Assembly (NCBI RefSeq): GCF_000428825.1
Contig: NZ_AUAR01000020.1
Coordinates: 1 to 64,000, forward strand
Direction: 5' to 3'
From: Desulfomicrobium escambiense DSM 10707
GTDB taxonomy: Bacteria; Desulfobacterota; Desulfovibrionia; Desulfovibrionales; Desulfomicrobiaceae
Length of the DNA stretch: 64,000 nucleotides
The translations under genes were made by a program, and so were the position numbers. This document shows positions 39,783 to 48,944 of this stretch, one piece after another. How positions within the stretch are numbered: the first letter of the stretch is position 1; each line of letters opens with the position of its first letter. The notes under the pieces are model-generated. The model was not told the origin of the DNA, did no database searches, and worked only from the letters and a program-made list of their open reading frames with translations.

Positions 39783-42700
39783 TCAGTAATCGTGCTTCCA
39801 GTTGATTCCGGCGCCCTGCCGGGAGTCCGTCCCGACCTCGGTCTCGACGCTGATCTTCGGCGTCAGCTGTACCTCGACCTTGGTCCGGTCCTGGCCGGAC
39901 ACGCTGCGCTGCGTCCGGATGTAGTATTTCCCGCCGACGTACCCGCCGACCCCTACGGATGTTTCGTCCTCCTCGTCCTTGCGCACATCGACCTCCTGCA
40001 GCCCCAGACGGGACTTGACGGCCCCGAGCACGTCCAGGCCGGTGCCGACGCCCGTCATCTCGGCCGCAGCCTGGGCCAGGGCCACGGCCTGCAGGGGCGA
40101 GATCTCGCGCATGGAGCGGCCGAAAAGGATCATGGCCAGGAGTTCGTCCTGGGGCAGGGCCGGGATGGAGGTCAGGTTCAGGCGGAAATTCCTGGCCGGT
40201 CCGTTCAGATGGACCTGCACGACCGTATCCAGGACGCGGGTTTCGCCGAGCATGTCCAGGAAGGGGTTGGGCGGGCTCTCCCCGGCCATGAGCAGGGAGC
40301 CCTTGGTCAGGTCGAAGGTGCGGTCGAGGAAGTCGAAGGTGCCGCGCAGGAGGTTCATCTCCCCGCTCAAGGCGGGACGGGCGTGGTGTCCGCCGATGTG
40401 TAGCCGGCCGCCCCATTCCGAATCCAGGCCGCGTCCCTTGACCGTGAGTCTGGCGGGAATGTCCACGTTCAGGTCCATCCCGATCAGGAAGCGTGGCTCG
40501 ACAACGGGTGTGTGGTTCCCCGTGGCACCTGTATTGATTTCGCGGATGTCGATGTGCGGCGCTTCCTTGGCCGTGGACTTGGGCAGGGCGATGGTGGCGG
40601 GGTCCAGGGTCAGGTCGCCTGACAGGGCGGCCGCGTCCAGGTCGCCGCTGAAGCGGAAGGGGCCTGCGGCCGCACCCTGGATCAGATCCAGCCGCAGCAG
40701 GCGGAAGGCCTTGAGATCCACGTCGAAGGCATAGGTCAGGGCGCCCAGGTCCACCATGCCGCGTCCGGCGGCTTTGCCCGTCCCGCCGTCGGTGGCCGTG
40801 GCGTTCAGCTCGATGGCAGTTCCCGTGGCCAGGGCATCCACGTCGGCGGACTCCACGGCCGTGCCGCTGCGGAAGTTCTCGTAGCGGCCGCCGCGGACCT
40901 TGGCCGCGCCGGTCAGGGCTGGGTTCGACCAAGTCCCGCCGACCCGCAGGTCGAGTTCGCATTTGCCTGCCACGGCCTGGTCGTCCAGGCGCAGGAGGGT
41001 GGGCAGGATGCCGAGTTCGGCGTATCCGCCGATCCGGCCCGAGAGGGGGGCGTCGGGGCGCACGTCGATGGATGTCAGTTCGGCTCGGATGGGGCAGGCC
41101 AGTTCCGCGTCCAGGGCGATTCCGCTGGCCGAAGCGATGGAGGCCCGCGCTTCCACCCGGTCGCCTCCGAGGCGTGCCTGCGCTGTTGCTCCGAGATCCT
41201 GCAGGTTGCCGATTCCGCCGCCTCTGACGCGGATTTCGCGGGCCTCCATGTCCAGCACCGCATCGGGATTCAGCGGAGAACCCTGGACATGCAGCCGTGC
41301 GTTGACGAGGGCCCCGGGCATGCCCGGAAAGGCGGTGCGGAGCATGGCCGGGTCCAGGTCCCGCAGCTCGGCCGAAATGTCGGTCCCGTCGGGTGCGACG
41401 GCTCCCCGGCTGGTCAGCCTGGCGCGGCCGAAACTCAGGACCGCCTCCCGCCACTCGGTCCGGCCGGCGTCCCAGGTCACGTCGAGCGGGGATTCGAGAC
41501 GCACCCGTTCGCGCAGAAGGGTGCCCTGCAGGCTGTCGATCCGCAGCCGAGCCGGGGATGGCGAAAGGAACCCTTTGGCCTCGATGTCGGTGTGGGCCGA
41601 GGCGCGGCTCAGACCCAGGTCGAAGGCCAGCCCCCGGTCTGCGCCCCGCACCCCTGCGGTGATCCGGTCCGCCCTGAGCGCGCCCGTGTCCACCGCGTCG
41701 AGGGAGACCCGCATGTCCGTCCCGCGCAGCGGGTCAGGCCAGACCGAGAATCCGTCTATCGACGCCCGGCCGATGTCCAGGCCCATGAGACCGATGCCAC
41801 GGCCGCGGCCCTCGACCCGGACATGCTGTGCGCCCTTGCCTCTGGTCAGTTCGGCATGGGCGGCGAGTGTCCCCCGCAGGTCCTGGCCCAGGATCAGCCC
41901 CGGGACGCCAAGGTCCTCGCTTGAAACGTCCACGGTTCCGGCAAAAAGCAGGGTGGCCGGGTCGAGGTCGCCTGTGGCCTGGATTTTCGTGCCCGGCGCT
42001 TCAAGCAGGAAATGGGAGACGCGCACGTCCCGGCCGGTCGGCACGGCCTCGATGTGCAGGCTTGCGGGCTGGCCGGCCGCTTGCGCTGCGGCCGTGAGGC
42101 TCACGGCCGGGAGCTTCGGGAGATTCTGCAATGTCGCGCTGGCCCGCAGTCCGTTCAGTTCAAGCCCCGAGGCCGCGAGGGCGCCGCTTTGCGCCGTCAG
42201 CTTCAGGGCGAAAGAGGCCGGCGCGCCTTCGGCCGTCCCGCGCACGGATGCGCCGTTCGGCAGGCTCAGGCCCGCCCGGCGCAGGGCGGGCAGGGTGGCG
42301 TCAAACTCGGTCCGGAAGCGCGACGAGGCCGGGTCGAGTTCTCCGTTCATGGTGACCTGGGTGCGTGCGCGCAGCGTGGCTTCACGGATCAGGACGCGCT
42401 CGGCTCCGGCTTCGAAGACGGCCTGGAGGCGGCCGTCGCGGCCCAGCAGCTCTTCGATGTCCCGGGGAAGCCCCGCGATGTCTGTCGCGTTCACGGCCAA
42501 CTCCCCGGACAGGCTGCGTGCGTCGGGCGCCACAGCGCCCTTGAGGGCCGAAACGAAGGACCCAGAAAGGCCGGGTGTCCCGATGCACAGGGGGATGTCC
42601 CGCATGTCGATCCTGGCCGCGATGTTCATGTCCCGGCCGACCCGGCCGTTGAGGTCGCCGGATATTTTTTCCGAGGTCAGGTGAAGCCCGTCGATGGAGA

Positions 42701-43991
42701 TGGTCGTGAAATCGCCGCCCAGCGTGGCGGTGGCGTTCCACGTGCGCATGCCTTCGGGCAGGCCGGGGGCCATGGCGCGCATTTCCCCCCGCCCCTGCCA
42801 GCGGTTCAGCCCCGTCGGCATTTCCAGGACGAGGTCCGCCGCCGCTTCGGACAGGGCCTGGCCGGAGAAGTTCCAGGCCGCAAGGCTGGCCTGCACGCTG
42901 GCATGCAGGCCGTCGCCGTCCAGCCGCAGGGCGGCCAGCGCCGACGCCGCGCCGGGACTGACGGCGGGCGGCGTGACGGCGCCCAGGTCCTTTGCCCGCC
43001 CTTCGAGCCGGGCGTCGAGCGTGCCCGACCCGCTGTCCCAGGTGGCGTTGCCCCCGATGTCCGCGATGCGGTTGCGCACGTCGAAGCGGGTCAGGTGCAG
43101 GATCGGATCCCGCCACGAGCCGCTGGCGGCGATGTCGGCCTCCTCGGGCGGCAGCCCCGACCACCCGGTCCAGGCGGGCCCGGGCGTGAAGCCGGCCTGC
43201 AGAGCCACCCGCGGTCCATCATCAAGGTCCAGGGTGGCGTTGCCGGAGAGCTTCAGGACATCGGACAGCCGGGCCTCCAGGGTCAGCGGACAGTCGCGGA
43301 ACGGTCCGCTTCCGGATACGGCCAGGGAAATGCCTTCGGTCCCGTTCACATGGGAAAGGGAATGCAGCAGGCCCCCCGGTGCCTCCCGCAGGTCCAGGCG
43401 TACGTCCATCTCGCGCCTGGCGAAATGGGCCCGCCCCTCCAGGTCGAGGGCGTCCCCGTCGCGGTCCAGCCGCGTCAGCTGCAGGCTGGCCCGGGCTTCC
43501 CGCGCGTCAAGCGCGACCGCGCCGTGGAGGGAGAGGAGCGCCGCGTGCCCGGCCACCGCCTGTCCGACCCGGATCGTGCCGGCATCAATGCTGCGGATGC
43601 GAAGCCCCGACAAGCCCGCGCCGCCCGAGGATTCCCCGGCGGCCGGGAGGCGTTCCAGGGCGAGGGTCCCCACGCCCAGATGGTTCAGGGTGACGCGGCC
43701 GAGGAACAGCTCCCCCAGGACCGGGCGGATGGTGATGTCCTCCGCGAACAGCCATGGCCCAGCGGCGTCGCTGACGGTCAGTTCTTCGAGTTTCCACTGT
43801 GCCCCGATGCGCAGGCCCCGCATTTCGAGACGGAAATGCGGCCCGGCCGCCAGGCCGCCGATGGCGTCCAGGAGTGCCTGCCTGCCGCGTTCGGTGCCCA
43901 GGGTGACGGCCGCGAACATGGTAGCCGCAACGACGACGGTGGCCAGGGCGAGAAGGAGACGCCTGCGTATGGGCTGTGCAAGCGCCGCCAT
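39783..43991 (-). CDS. tamB: Translocation and assembly module protein TamB
   Basis: A 1402-residue inner-membrane-anchored protein that spans the periplasm. One N-terminal signal-anchor helix (about 8-31) is followed by more than 1000 residues of repetitive beta structure and the C-terminal DUF490/TamB domain, ending in the conserved GINWKHDY. TamB-type proteins work in outer-membrane protein insertion and lipid transport. The start overlaps the tamA stop by one base. Confidence 0.94.
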   Translation of the reverse strand: MAALAQPIRRRLLLALATVVVAATMFAAVTLGTERGRQALLDAIGGLAAGPHFRLEMRGLRIGAQWKLEELTVSDAAGPWLFAEDITIRPVLGELFLGRVTLNHLGVGTLALERLPAAGESSGGAGLSGLRIRSIDAGTIRVGQAVAGHAALLSLHGAVALDAREARASLQLTRLDRDGDALDLEGRAHFARREMDVRLDLREAPGGLLHSLSHVNGTEGISLAVSGSGPFRDCPLTLEARLSDVLKLSGNATLDLDDGPRVALQAGFTPGPAWTGWSGLPPEEADIAASGSWRDPILHLTRFDVRNRIADIGGNATWDSGSGTLDARLEGRAKDLGAVTPPAVSPGAASALAALRLDGDGLHASVQASLAAWNFSGQALSEAAADLVLEMPTGLNRWQGRGEMRAMAPGLPEGMRTWNATATLGGDFTTISIDGLHLTSEKISGDLNGRVGRDMNIAARIDMRDIPLCIGTPGLSGSFVSALKGAVAPDARSLSGELAVNATDIAGLPRDIEELLGRDGRLQAVFEAGAERVLIREATLRARTQVTMNGELDPASSRFRTEFDATLPALRRAGLSLPNGASVRGTAEGAPASFALKLTAQSGALAASGLELNGLRASATLQNLPKLPAVSLTAAAQAAGQPASLHIEAVPTGRDVRVSHFLLEAPGTKIQATGDLDPATLLFAGTVDVSSEDLGVPGLILGQDLRGTLAAHAELTRGKGAQHVRVEGRGRGIGLMGLDIGRASIDGFSVWPDPLRGTDMRVSLDAVDTGALRADRITAGVRGADRGLAFDLGLSRASAHTDIEAKGFLSPSPARLRIDSLQGTLLRERVRLESPLDVTWDAGRTEWREAVLSFGRARLTSRGAVAPDGTDISAELRDLDPAMLRTAFPGMPGALVNARLHVQGSPLNPDAVLDMEAREIRVRGGGIGNLQDLGATAQARLGGDRVEARASIASASGIALDAELACPIRAELTSIDVRPDAPLSGRIGGYAELGILPTLLRLDDQAVAGKCELDLRVGGTWSNPALTGAAKVRGGRYENFRSGTAVESADVDALATGTAIELNATATDGGTGKAAGRGMVDLGALTYAFDVDLKAFRLLRLDLIQGAAAGPFRFSGDLDAAALSGDLTLDPATIALPKSTAKEAPHIDIREINTGATGNHTPVVEPRFLIGMDLNVDIPARLTVKGRGLDSEWGGRLHIGGHHARPALSGEMNLLRGTFDFLDRTFDLTKGSLLMAGESPPNPFLDMLGETRVLDTVVQVHLNGPARNFRLNLTSIPALPQDELLAMILFGRSMREISPLQAVALAQAAAEMTGVGTGLDVLGAVKSRLGLQEVDVRKDEEDETSVGVGGYVGGKYYIRTQRSVSGQDRTKVEVQLTPKISVETEVGTDSRQGAGINWKHDY

Positions 43992-45766
43992 CAGAAGGCC
44001 TGTCCCAGGCTGATGTAGAGTTGGAATGGGTCGTCGATGCCGTCCCGGCGGTCCAGGGGCACCGCCACGTCCAGGCGGATGGGGCCGATGGGGGTGTAGT
44101 AGCGCAGTCCCGCGCCCGTGCCCCAGAAATATGCCTCCTTCTCGGCCGGACTGCGCCCGGAGAACGCGCCACCGCCGTCGCCGAAGATGACGAACCCGTA
44201 CTCCCTGTTGATGCGCCAGCGCAGTTCCGCGGAGAAATCCACGGCGCTCACCCCGCCCAGGGGCTCGTCGTCCTCGTCGAGCTGGCCTGCGTACTGGTAG
44301 GCGTACCCGCGGATGGACCCGCCGCCGCCGGCGTAGAGGAGCATGTCCTCGGGAATGCTCTCGCGGCTGGCGCCGGCCAGGAGGCTGTAGCGGCCGCGGG
44401 TGGCCAGGACGAGGGACTTGTCCCTGGTCAGGGGCAGGTAGTGGCGGCCCGAGACGTCCCAGAAGACGAAGGACGTCCCACTCTGATCAATGCTGGCGAA
44501 CGGTTCCATGCGAGCGGCCAGGGTCAGCCCCGTGGTGGGCTCCAGCGGGTTGTCGGCGCTTGAGAACTCCGCGATGAGCGGCGTCGAGATGAGGTTGAAG
44601 GTGCGCACTTCGTCGTTGTCCACGCGCGAGAGACGGTAGCCGAGGCCGCAGCCGACCTCGAGCTCCGAAAGGGGGCGCCGGACCATGGCGGACAGGATGA
44701 GGTTGGTGGCGTCGTAGACGTCGGTCTGTTCGCTCTTGTACCTGGCCGTCAGGCCCAGGCTCTGGCGGGGCTGGCCCATGTTGGGCAGGATCAGTTCCGA
44801 GCCGGCCTGCTGCAGCTTTTCCGAGACGGACGAGTCCAGACGCAGCTCCTGGCCAGCGCCGAAGATGTTGCGGTGCGTCCATCCCAGCCCGGCTCCGAGG
44901 CCCAGGTCGGAATAGTGCCACAGGCCCGCGCGGACGGTGCGCGGCGGGGCTTCGAGCAGGGACACGCGCATGGTCACGCTGTCTGCGCCCGGCTGATGGG
45001 CCGGGACGATGCGGACCGAGCGGAAGAGCCCCGTGCGGATGAGGTTTTCCCTCGTCTTGTCCACCAGCCGTCGGTCATAGGGGGCGCCTGCGCTCCATGC
45101 CAGTTCCGGGGCGACGAAGGCTTCGGAGATGGTCTCCAACCCTGAAAATTCGGTCTCGCCGAACGTCGCGGCCCGGCCGGGATCGACGACGTACGTGACG
45201 TGCACTTCCCGGGTGGAGTGGTCGGCCGCCACATCGCGCGAAATCAGGGCCGGAGAGGGGTGGCCGTATTCCTTGAGGCGTTCGAGAAGGGCGGTCTCCA
45301 CATCGAGGACCGTACCGGAGGAGTAGCCGGAGCCGGTCTGGATGCCCATGAGCGTGTCGCTCATGAGGCTGGCCGCAGCGGGGTCTGCGGGCCGCAGGAT
45401 CAGTTCTGGCCTGGCGAAGACGAAGCGGGAGCCGGGGTCGATGCGGAAGCGCACCGCCGCAGGACGTGCCTGGGTGTCGAGTTCGCCCTCGATGGAGGCC
45501 TGGAAATACCCCCTGGAGTCGAGGGCGCGGGCAAAGGACTCGACATCGCCGCGCATGCGCTTGCGCAGCAGGCCGGGGGAGTCCGGCGGATTCTCCCGCA
45601 GCCCCACGCAGTCCGAGACCGAGGCCAGCAGAGGGGTGAGGTCTTCGGGCAGCGGCGGGATGTCCACCGTGTACTCCATGGGCGCCGCGACACCGGGCCG
45701 CGGGCCGAGACAGACCGCAACGGCAAGGCAGAGCGCGAGGAGAAACCGGACCTGCGATGCGGGCAT
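43991..45766 (-). CDS. tamA: Outer membrane assembly protein TamA (BamA/Omp85 family)
   Basis: A 591-residue outer-membrane protein. A signal peptide ends near residue 28 (PGVAA), then POTRA-like domains (about 30-270) and a C-terminal beta barrel (about 280-591) with the Omp85 motif GGGGSIRGYAYQY and the final strand ending in QLYISLGQAF. It pairs with TamB, encoded directly downstream. It lies 9 bases after the photolyase gene, so it is likely in the rlmN-phr-tamA-tamB transcript. Confidence 0.94.
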   Translation of the reverse strand: MPASQVRFLLALCLAVAVCLGPRPGVAAPMEYTVDIPPLPEDLTPLLASVSDCVGLRENPPDSPGLLRKRMRGDVESFARALDSRGYFQASIEGELDTQARPAAVRFRIDPGSRFVFARPELILRPADPAAASLMSDTLMGIQTGSGYSSGTVLDVETALLERLKEYGHPSPALISRDVAADHSTREVHVTYVVDPGRAATFGETEFSGLETISEAFVAPELAWSAGAPYDRRLVDKTRENLIRTGLFRSVRIVPAHQPGADSVTMRVSLLEAPPRTVRAGLWHYSDLGLGAGLGWTHRNIFGAGQELRLDSSVSEKLQQAGSELILPNMGQPRQSLGLTARYKSEQTDVYDATNLILSAMVRRPLSELEVGCGLGYRLSRVDNDEVRTFNLISTPLIAEFSSADNPLEPTTGLTLAARMEPFASIDQSGTSFVFWDVSGRHYLPLTRDKSLVLATRGRYSLLAGASRESIPEDMLLYAGGGGSIRGYAYQYAGQLDEDDEPLGGVSAVDFSAELRWRINREYGFVIFGDGGGAFSGRSPAEKEAYFWGTGAGLRYYTPIGPIRLDVAVPLDRRDGIDDPFQLYISLGQAF

Positions 45767-45775
45767 TCGGGCTTC

Positions 45776-46961
45776 CTAGGGTCGGGTTGGCGGTGCGTCC
45801 GGGCCGGGGAGCCAGGATCGGACGAAACGGTCGACGTCGAATTTCCGGCGTGCGCCGGCCATATTCATGTACCTGATCTTGCCGAAAACCGGCCGTTCGG
45901 TCCAGCCGCGGTCGTGCACGCCGCCGATGGACCAGGCGATGCCCGTGTACCCGTTGCTGTCGCGGCCGTCGAGGCTGTAGCGGTCGTTGAGGAGGATGGC
46001 CGCGCGCATGGCGTCCTCGGCCGACGGCGACCACTCCAGGATCTTCTTGGCCCAGTACATGCGCAGGTACCCGTGCATCTTGCCGCAGCGGACCATCTGG
46101 GTCTGAGCCGCGTTCCACAGGGGGTCGTGGGTGCGGGCCCCTTCGAGTTCCTCCGGGGAATAGATTGCCGGCCGCGGGTCCTTGCGGTGCCGGCGCAGGG
46201 TTTCCCGGGCCCAGGCCGGGAAGCCGGATTCACGGTCGTAGTCTGGGGTGTGGAGGCAGAAGTTGTCGGAAAGCTCGCGGCGGACGATTAGTTCCTCCAG
46301 AAACGAGTCCACGTGCTCGCCGGACAGCTTGCGGGCCATGATTTCGAGCGCCACGCGCTGGGCCGAGATCATGCCGAAGTGCAGATGCGCCGAAAGGTTG
46401 GAGCAGACGTCGCGGTTGGGGCGGCAGGGCGGGGAAGTTGTCCAGGAATTCGTGCAGCTGCCGCCGGATTCTGGGCCGGATCGTCTTGGCCATGTACTCG
46501 CGGCGGTCCGTGGCCTCACGTGCCGGGACGATGTTGCGGGAGTCCACTTCCCAGACCGGCTGGGCGCTTGCGTCCAGCAGATCCCGGGCCCAGTCTCTCT
46601 TGGCCCGCAGGGGGTCGAAGTCCGTGACGACGAGGGCCGCGTCGTGGGCGCGGGCGAAGGCGGCGACCTCCCTGCCGGGCTCCCCGCGCAGCGCGAAGAG
46701 GGGGATGCCCTCCCGGCGCAGGGCCGCGTCGGTTTCCTCCAGGCCCTGCAGAAGGAAGTCGAAGTGCGCGGTCGTGGCGGCGCCAAAGGACGGCGCCAGG
46801 CAGAAGACGACGGCCACGGGCCGGCCCAGGCGCAGGGCTTCGAGCCTGGCGCAGGTCAGGCCCCAGTTGTCGGCCGCGCGGAAGTCGCGGTGCATCCAGT
46901 ACACCACCGGCCCCCTCCCTTCCGGGGCAGCCCTGAGAACGTGCGTGCGTCGCGGGTTCAT
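45776..46961 (-). pseudogene. Class II CPD photolyase gene with a frameshift
   Basis: Deoxyribodipyrimidine photolyase of class II, which repairs UV pyrimidine dimers with FAD and light. The first part (VVYWMHRDFRAADNWGL onward) and the second part (NLSAHLHFGMISAQR, CGKMHGYLRMYWAKKILEW, NDRYSLDGRDSNGYTGIAW) lie in two frames that meet near 46418-46421, a run of four G. Removing one G joins them as ALPPNRDVCSNLS, giving an otherwise complete protein of about 394 residues. It may be a recent loss of function or a sequencing error; nothing else is damaged. The ATG at 46961 overlaps the rlmN-like stop. Confidence 0.88.
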
Positions 46962-47920
46962 GCTCGTGTCTCCTGCTGCGTGCAGCCCGTCCCCGCGTCG
47001 TCCGCGCGGTGGCGTCCGCGCAGCTGGCCGCAGGCGGCCATGATGTCAGGGCCGTGGCTGCGCCGCACGAAGGCGGTGCGGCCCAGGGCCTTGAGGGCGG
47101 CCGCGAAGCCTTCGGTTCGTTCCCGGTCCGGCGCCCGGTGGGGGGCGCCGGGTACGGGGTTGCACGGGATGAGGTTGATCTTGGCGCGCATGTCCCCGAG
47201 GAGTTCATGGAGCTGGCGCGCGTGCCGGTCGGCGTCGTTGGCGTCGCGGATGAGGATGTATTCGACCGTCATGCGCTCCCGCCCGGGCAGGGGATAGCGC
47301 AGCATGGCCGGCATGAGCTCCCGCAGGGGCCAGGCCCGGGCCCCGGGCATGAGCCTGTCTCGCAGATCCTGAGTCGGGGCGTGCAGGGAGACGGCGGGCA
47401 GGGCCAGCCGCAGGCGCCCGAGTTCGTCGAGGCGTTCCGGGATGCCGACTGTCGATACCAGAATCTTCCTCCAGGAAAGATGAGGCCCGCTGGCCCGCGC
47501 GAGGTTTTCCAGGCAGCCGCGCAGGGCCGTGAAATTGAGCAGGGGTTCGCCCATGCCCATGAACACGGCCCGCTCGGGCAACCGGCCCGTGGCGGCGCGG
47601 AGTTCCTCGCCGGCGGTCGCGATCTGGGCCAGGAGTTCGCCTGCGGTCAGGTTGCGGACGAAGCCGGAACCGCCCGTGCGGCAAAAGGTGCAGCCCACGG
47701 GGCAGCCGACCTGCGTGGAGAGGCAGACGGTGTGCGACTTGGGCATGTCCATGATGACGGTCTCGACGGACTGCCCGTCGGCGAGTTCCAGGAGCAGCTT
47801 GCGGGTGCCGTCGGCGCCGGCCTGCCGGTCGCGCACGGGCAGCAGGTTTTGTGGCGGCCACAACCCTGGCGCGCGATCATGCTTCGGAAGGTGAGTCTGC
47901 AATGGGCGGGCGCTTGGCAT
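46958..47920 (-). CDS. RlmN-family radical SAM protein with short N-terminus
   Basis: A 320-residue radical SAM methyltransferase-like protein. The cluster motif is CPVGCTFC (C73, C77, C80), with MGMGEPLLN and the C-terminal second catalytic Cys in IMAACGQL. RlmN methylates C2 of A2503 in 23S rRNA and A37 in some tRNAs. About 50 to 60 residues of the usual N-terminal accessory domain are missing, so the substrate may differ. TTG 47926, ATG 47923 and ATG 47920 are all possible starts; a consensus -35 box lies so close that the mRNA could be leaderless. First gene of the minus-strand run. Confidence 0.88.
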   Translation of the reverse strand: MPSARPLQTHLPKHDRAPGLWPPQNLLPVRDRQAGADGTRKLLLELADGQSVETVIMDMPKSHTVCLSTQVGCPVGCTFCRTGGSGFVRNLTAGELLAQIATAGEELRAATGRLPERAVFMGMGEPLLNFTALRGCLENLARASGPHLSWRKILVSTVGIPERLDELGRLRLALPAVSLHAPTQDLRDRLMPGARAWPLRELMPAMLRYPLPGRERMTVEYILIRDANDADRHARQLHELLGDMRAKINLIPCNPVPGAPHRAPDRERTEGFAAALKALGRTAFVRRSHGPDIMAACGQLRGRHRADDAGTGCTQQETRA

Positions 47921-47925
47921 CATCA

Positions 47926-47954
47926 ATACTTGTCCAGTTGTCCGGAGGTGTCAA
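47926..47954 (-). promoter_or_regulatory. Predicted promoter of the rlmN-like gene
   Basis: Minus-strand consensus TTGACA (47949-47954), 17-base spacer, AAGTAT (47926-47931). Transcription would start at about 47919, at or within the first start codons. Confidence 0.5.
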
Positions 47955-48413
47955 CCGGATGCCCGGATGCGCCCGTTTCGTCTTTCTACGCATAAGACAA
48001 CGTATCAACTCGCAAGAGATATGCATGCTCTTGCATGACGTGTTGAAGAGAATTCATGATATGGATTGCTTTATTGATAAAGATTGATAATGATATCTCG
48101 CATATCCGACGACAATGGGAGGATGGATGGCCGCAAGCGTCGCGGGTGAGGTCATCGACAGCGCGACGGACCGGGTAAGGCTGCATCATGCATGGCGGGC
48201 GCCGGACTCCGGCGCACCCGTACCGGGAGAGCCCCATTTTCCCTTGAAACATGCGGCAGTGCGTGACATCAACGGCACTATCCGACGAGATGGACCCGGC
48301 GGCCGTTCGTGACGGCGCTGCGGAAACTGTGCGAGGCCAGCGGCGACGACGCCTGATGGCGGCATGTCCCGGCGTTTTCCCGACCTGCACACTTCAACAC
48401 GAGACAGCACATA
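47927..48413. other. Intergenic region with an AT-rich core
   Basis: About 490 bases between divergent genes. Roughly 47985-48105 is strikingly AT-rich, with two copies of GATTGATAA in close tandem and GATAATGATA (48086-48095), which matches half of a Fur-box consensus, plus ATGCA/TGCAT repeats near 48020-48037. The right part is GC-rich with only short open frames that look like chance. Confidence 0.6.
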
Positions 48414-48902
48414 ATGAATGAAAGCAAATCATCGGATGTCGAAGTTTTCGTGCACAGGAAACTCGTCGTTTCCTTCCGCTGTCCGTCCTGCAATCTGGAA
48501 AAATCCATCAACGTCGAAAAGATCAAGGACGTCTCCCATTGGAAAGTGAACGCAACGTGCCGTCGTTGTGCGCACAAGTTCAAGGTGTCTTTCAATTTTC
48601 GCAAATACTATCGCATGGAAACGTCCCTGCACGGGCTCCTGTACGCGTCGTTCGAGACGCTTGAGCCTTTGGGGGATGTGCACGTTACCGATCTGTCGCT
48701 GACCGGGATCGGCTTCGAATCCGAGAGGTGTGCGCTCGGCGTGGGCGATATCGTGGTCGTACGTTTCCTGCTGGACGACGAGGACCAGTCCCCCCTGGAA
48801 AAGGAAATCGAGATCACCTCCGTCCGGGGCTTCAAGGTTGGTGCCGTTTTCCGGGACACGAGCGGCTTCGATACGGTGCTGGGCAGATACATTCTCCCCT
48901 GA
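48414..48902 (+). CDS. PilZ domain protein with N-terminal zinc ribbon
   Basis: A 162-residue protein. Four cysteines in two CxxC pairs (C23, C26, C49, C52) form a likely zinc ribbon, followed by a PilZ domain with the cyclic di-GMP motifs RKYYR (63-67, an RxxxR pattern) and DLSLTGIGF. The residues needed for binding are present, so it is a probable cyclic di-GMP receptor. No good ribosome site is seen at the ATG. It is the first gene of the plus-strand signalling run. Confidence 0.9.
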   Translation: MNESKSSDVEVFVHRKLVVSFRCPSCNLEKSINVEKIKDVSHWKVNATCRRCAHKFKVSFNFRKYYRMETSLHGLLYASFETLEPLGDVHVTDLSLTGIGFESERCALGVGDIVVVRFLLDDEDQSPLEKEIEITSVRGFKVGAVFRDTSGFDTVLGRYILP

Positions 48903-48944
48903 CGGGGTGCACGTATATGGCGATGCGAGAAAGGAGCTCTTTCG

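Noticed and set aside
48086-48097. Fur box
   Set aside because: Only the first half matches the consensus; the second arm is absent, and no iron gene follows.
48115-48312. Short open frame in the 490-base intergenic region
   Set aside because: No ribosome site, no similarity, and overlapping frames on both strands of equal quality.
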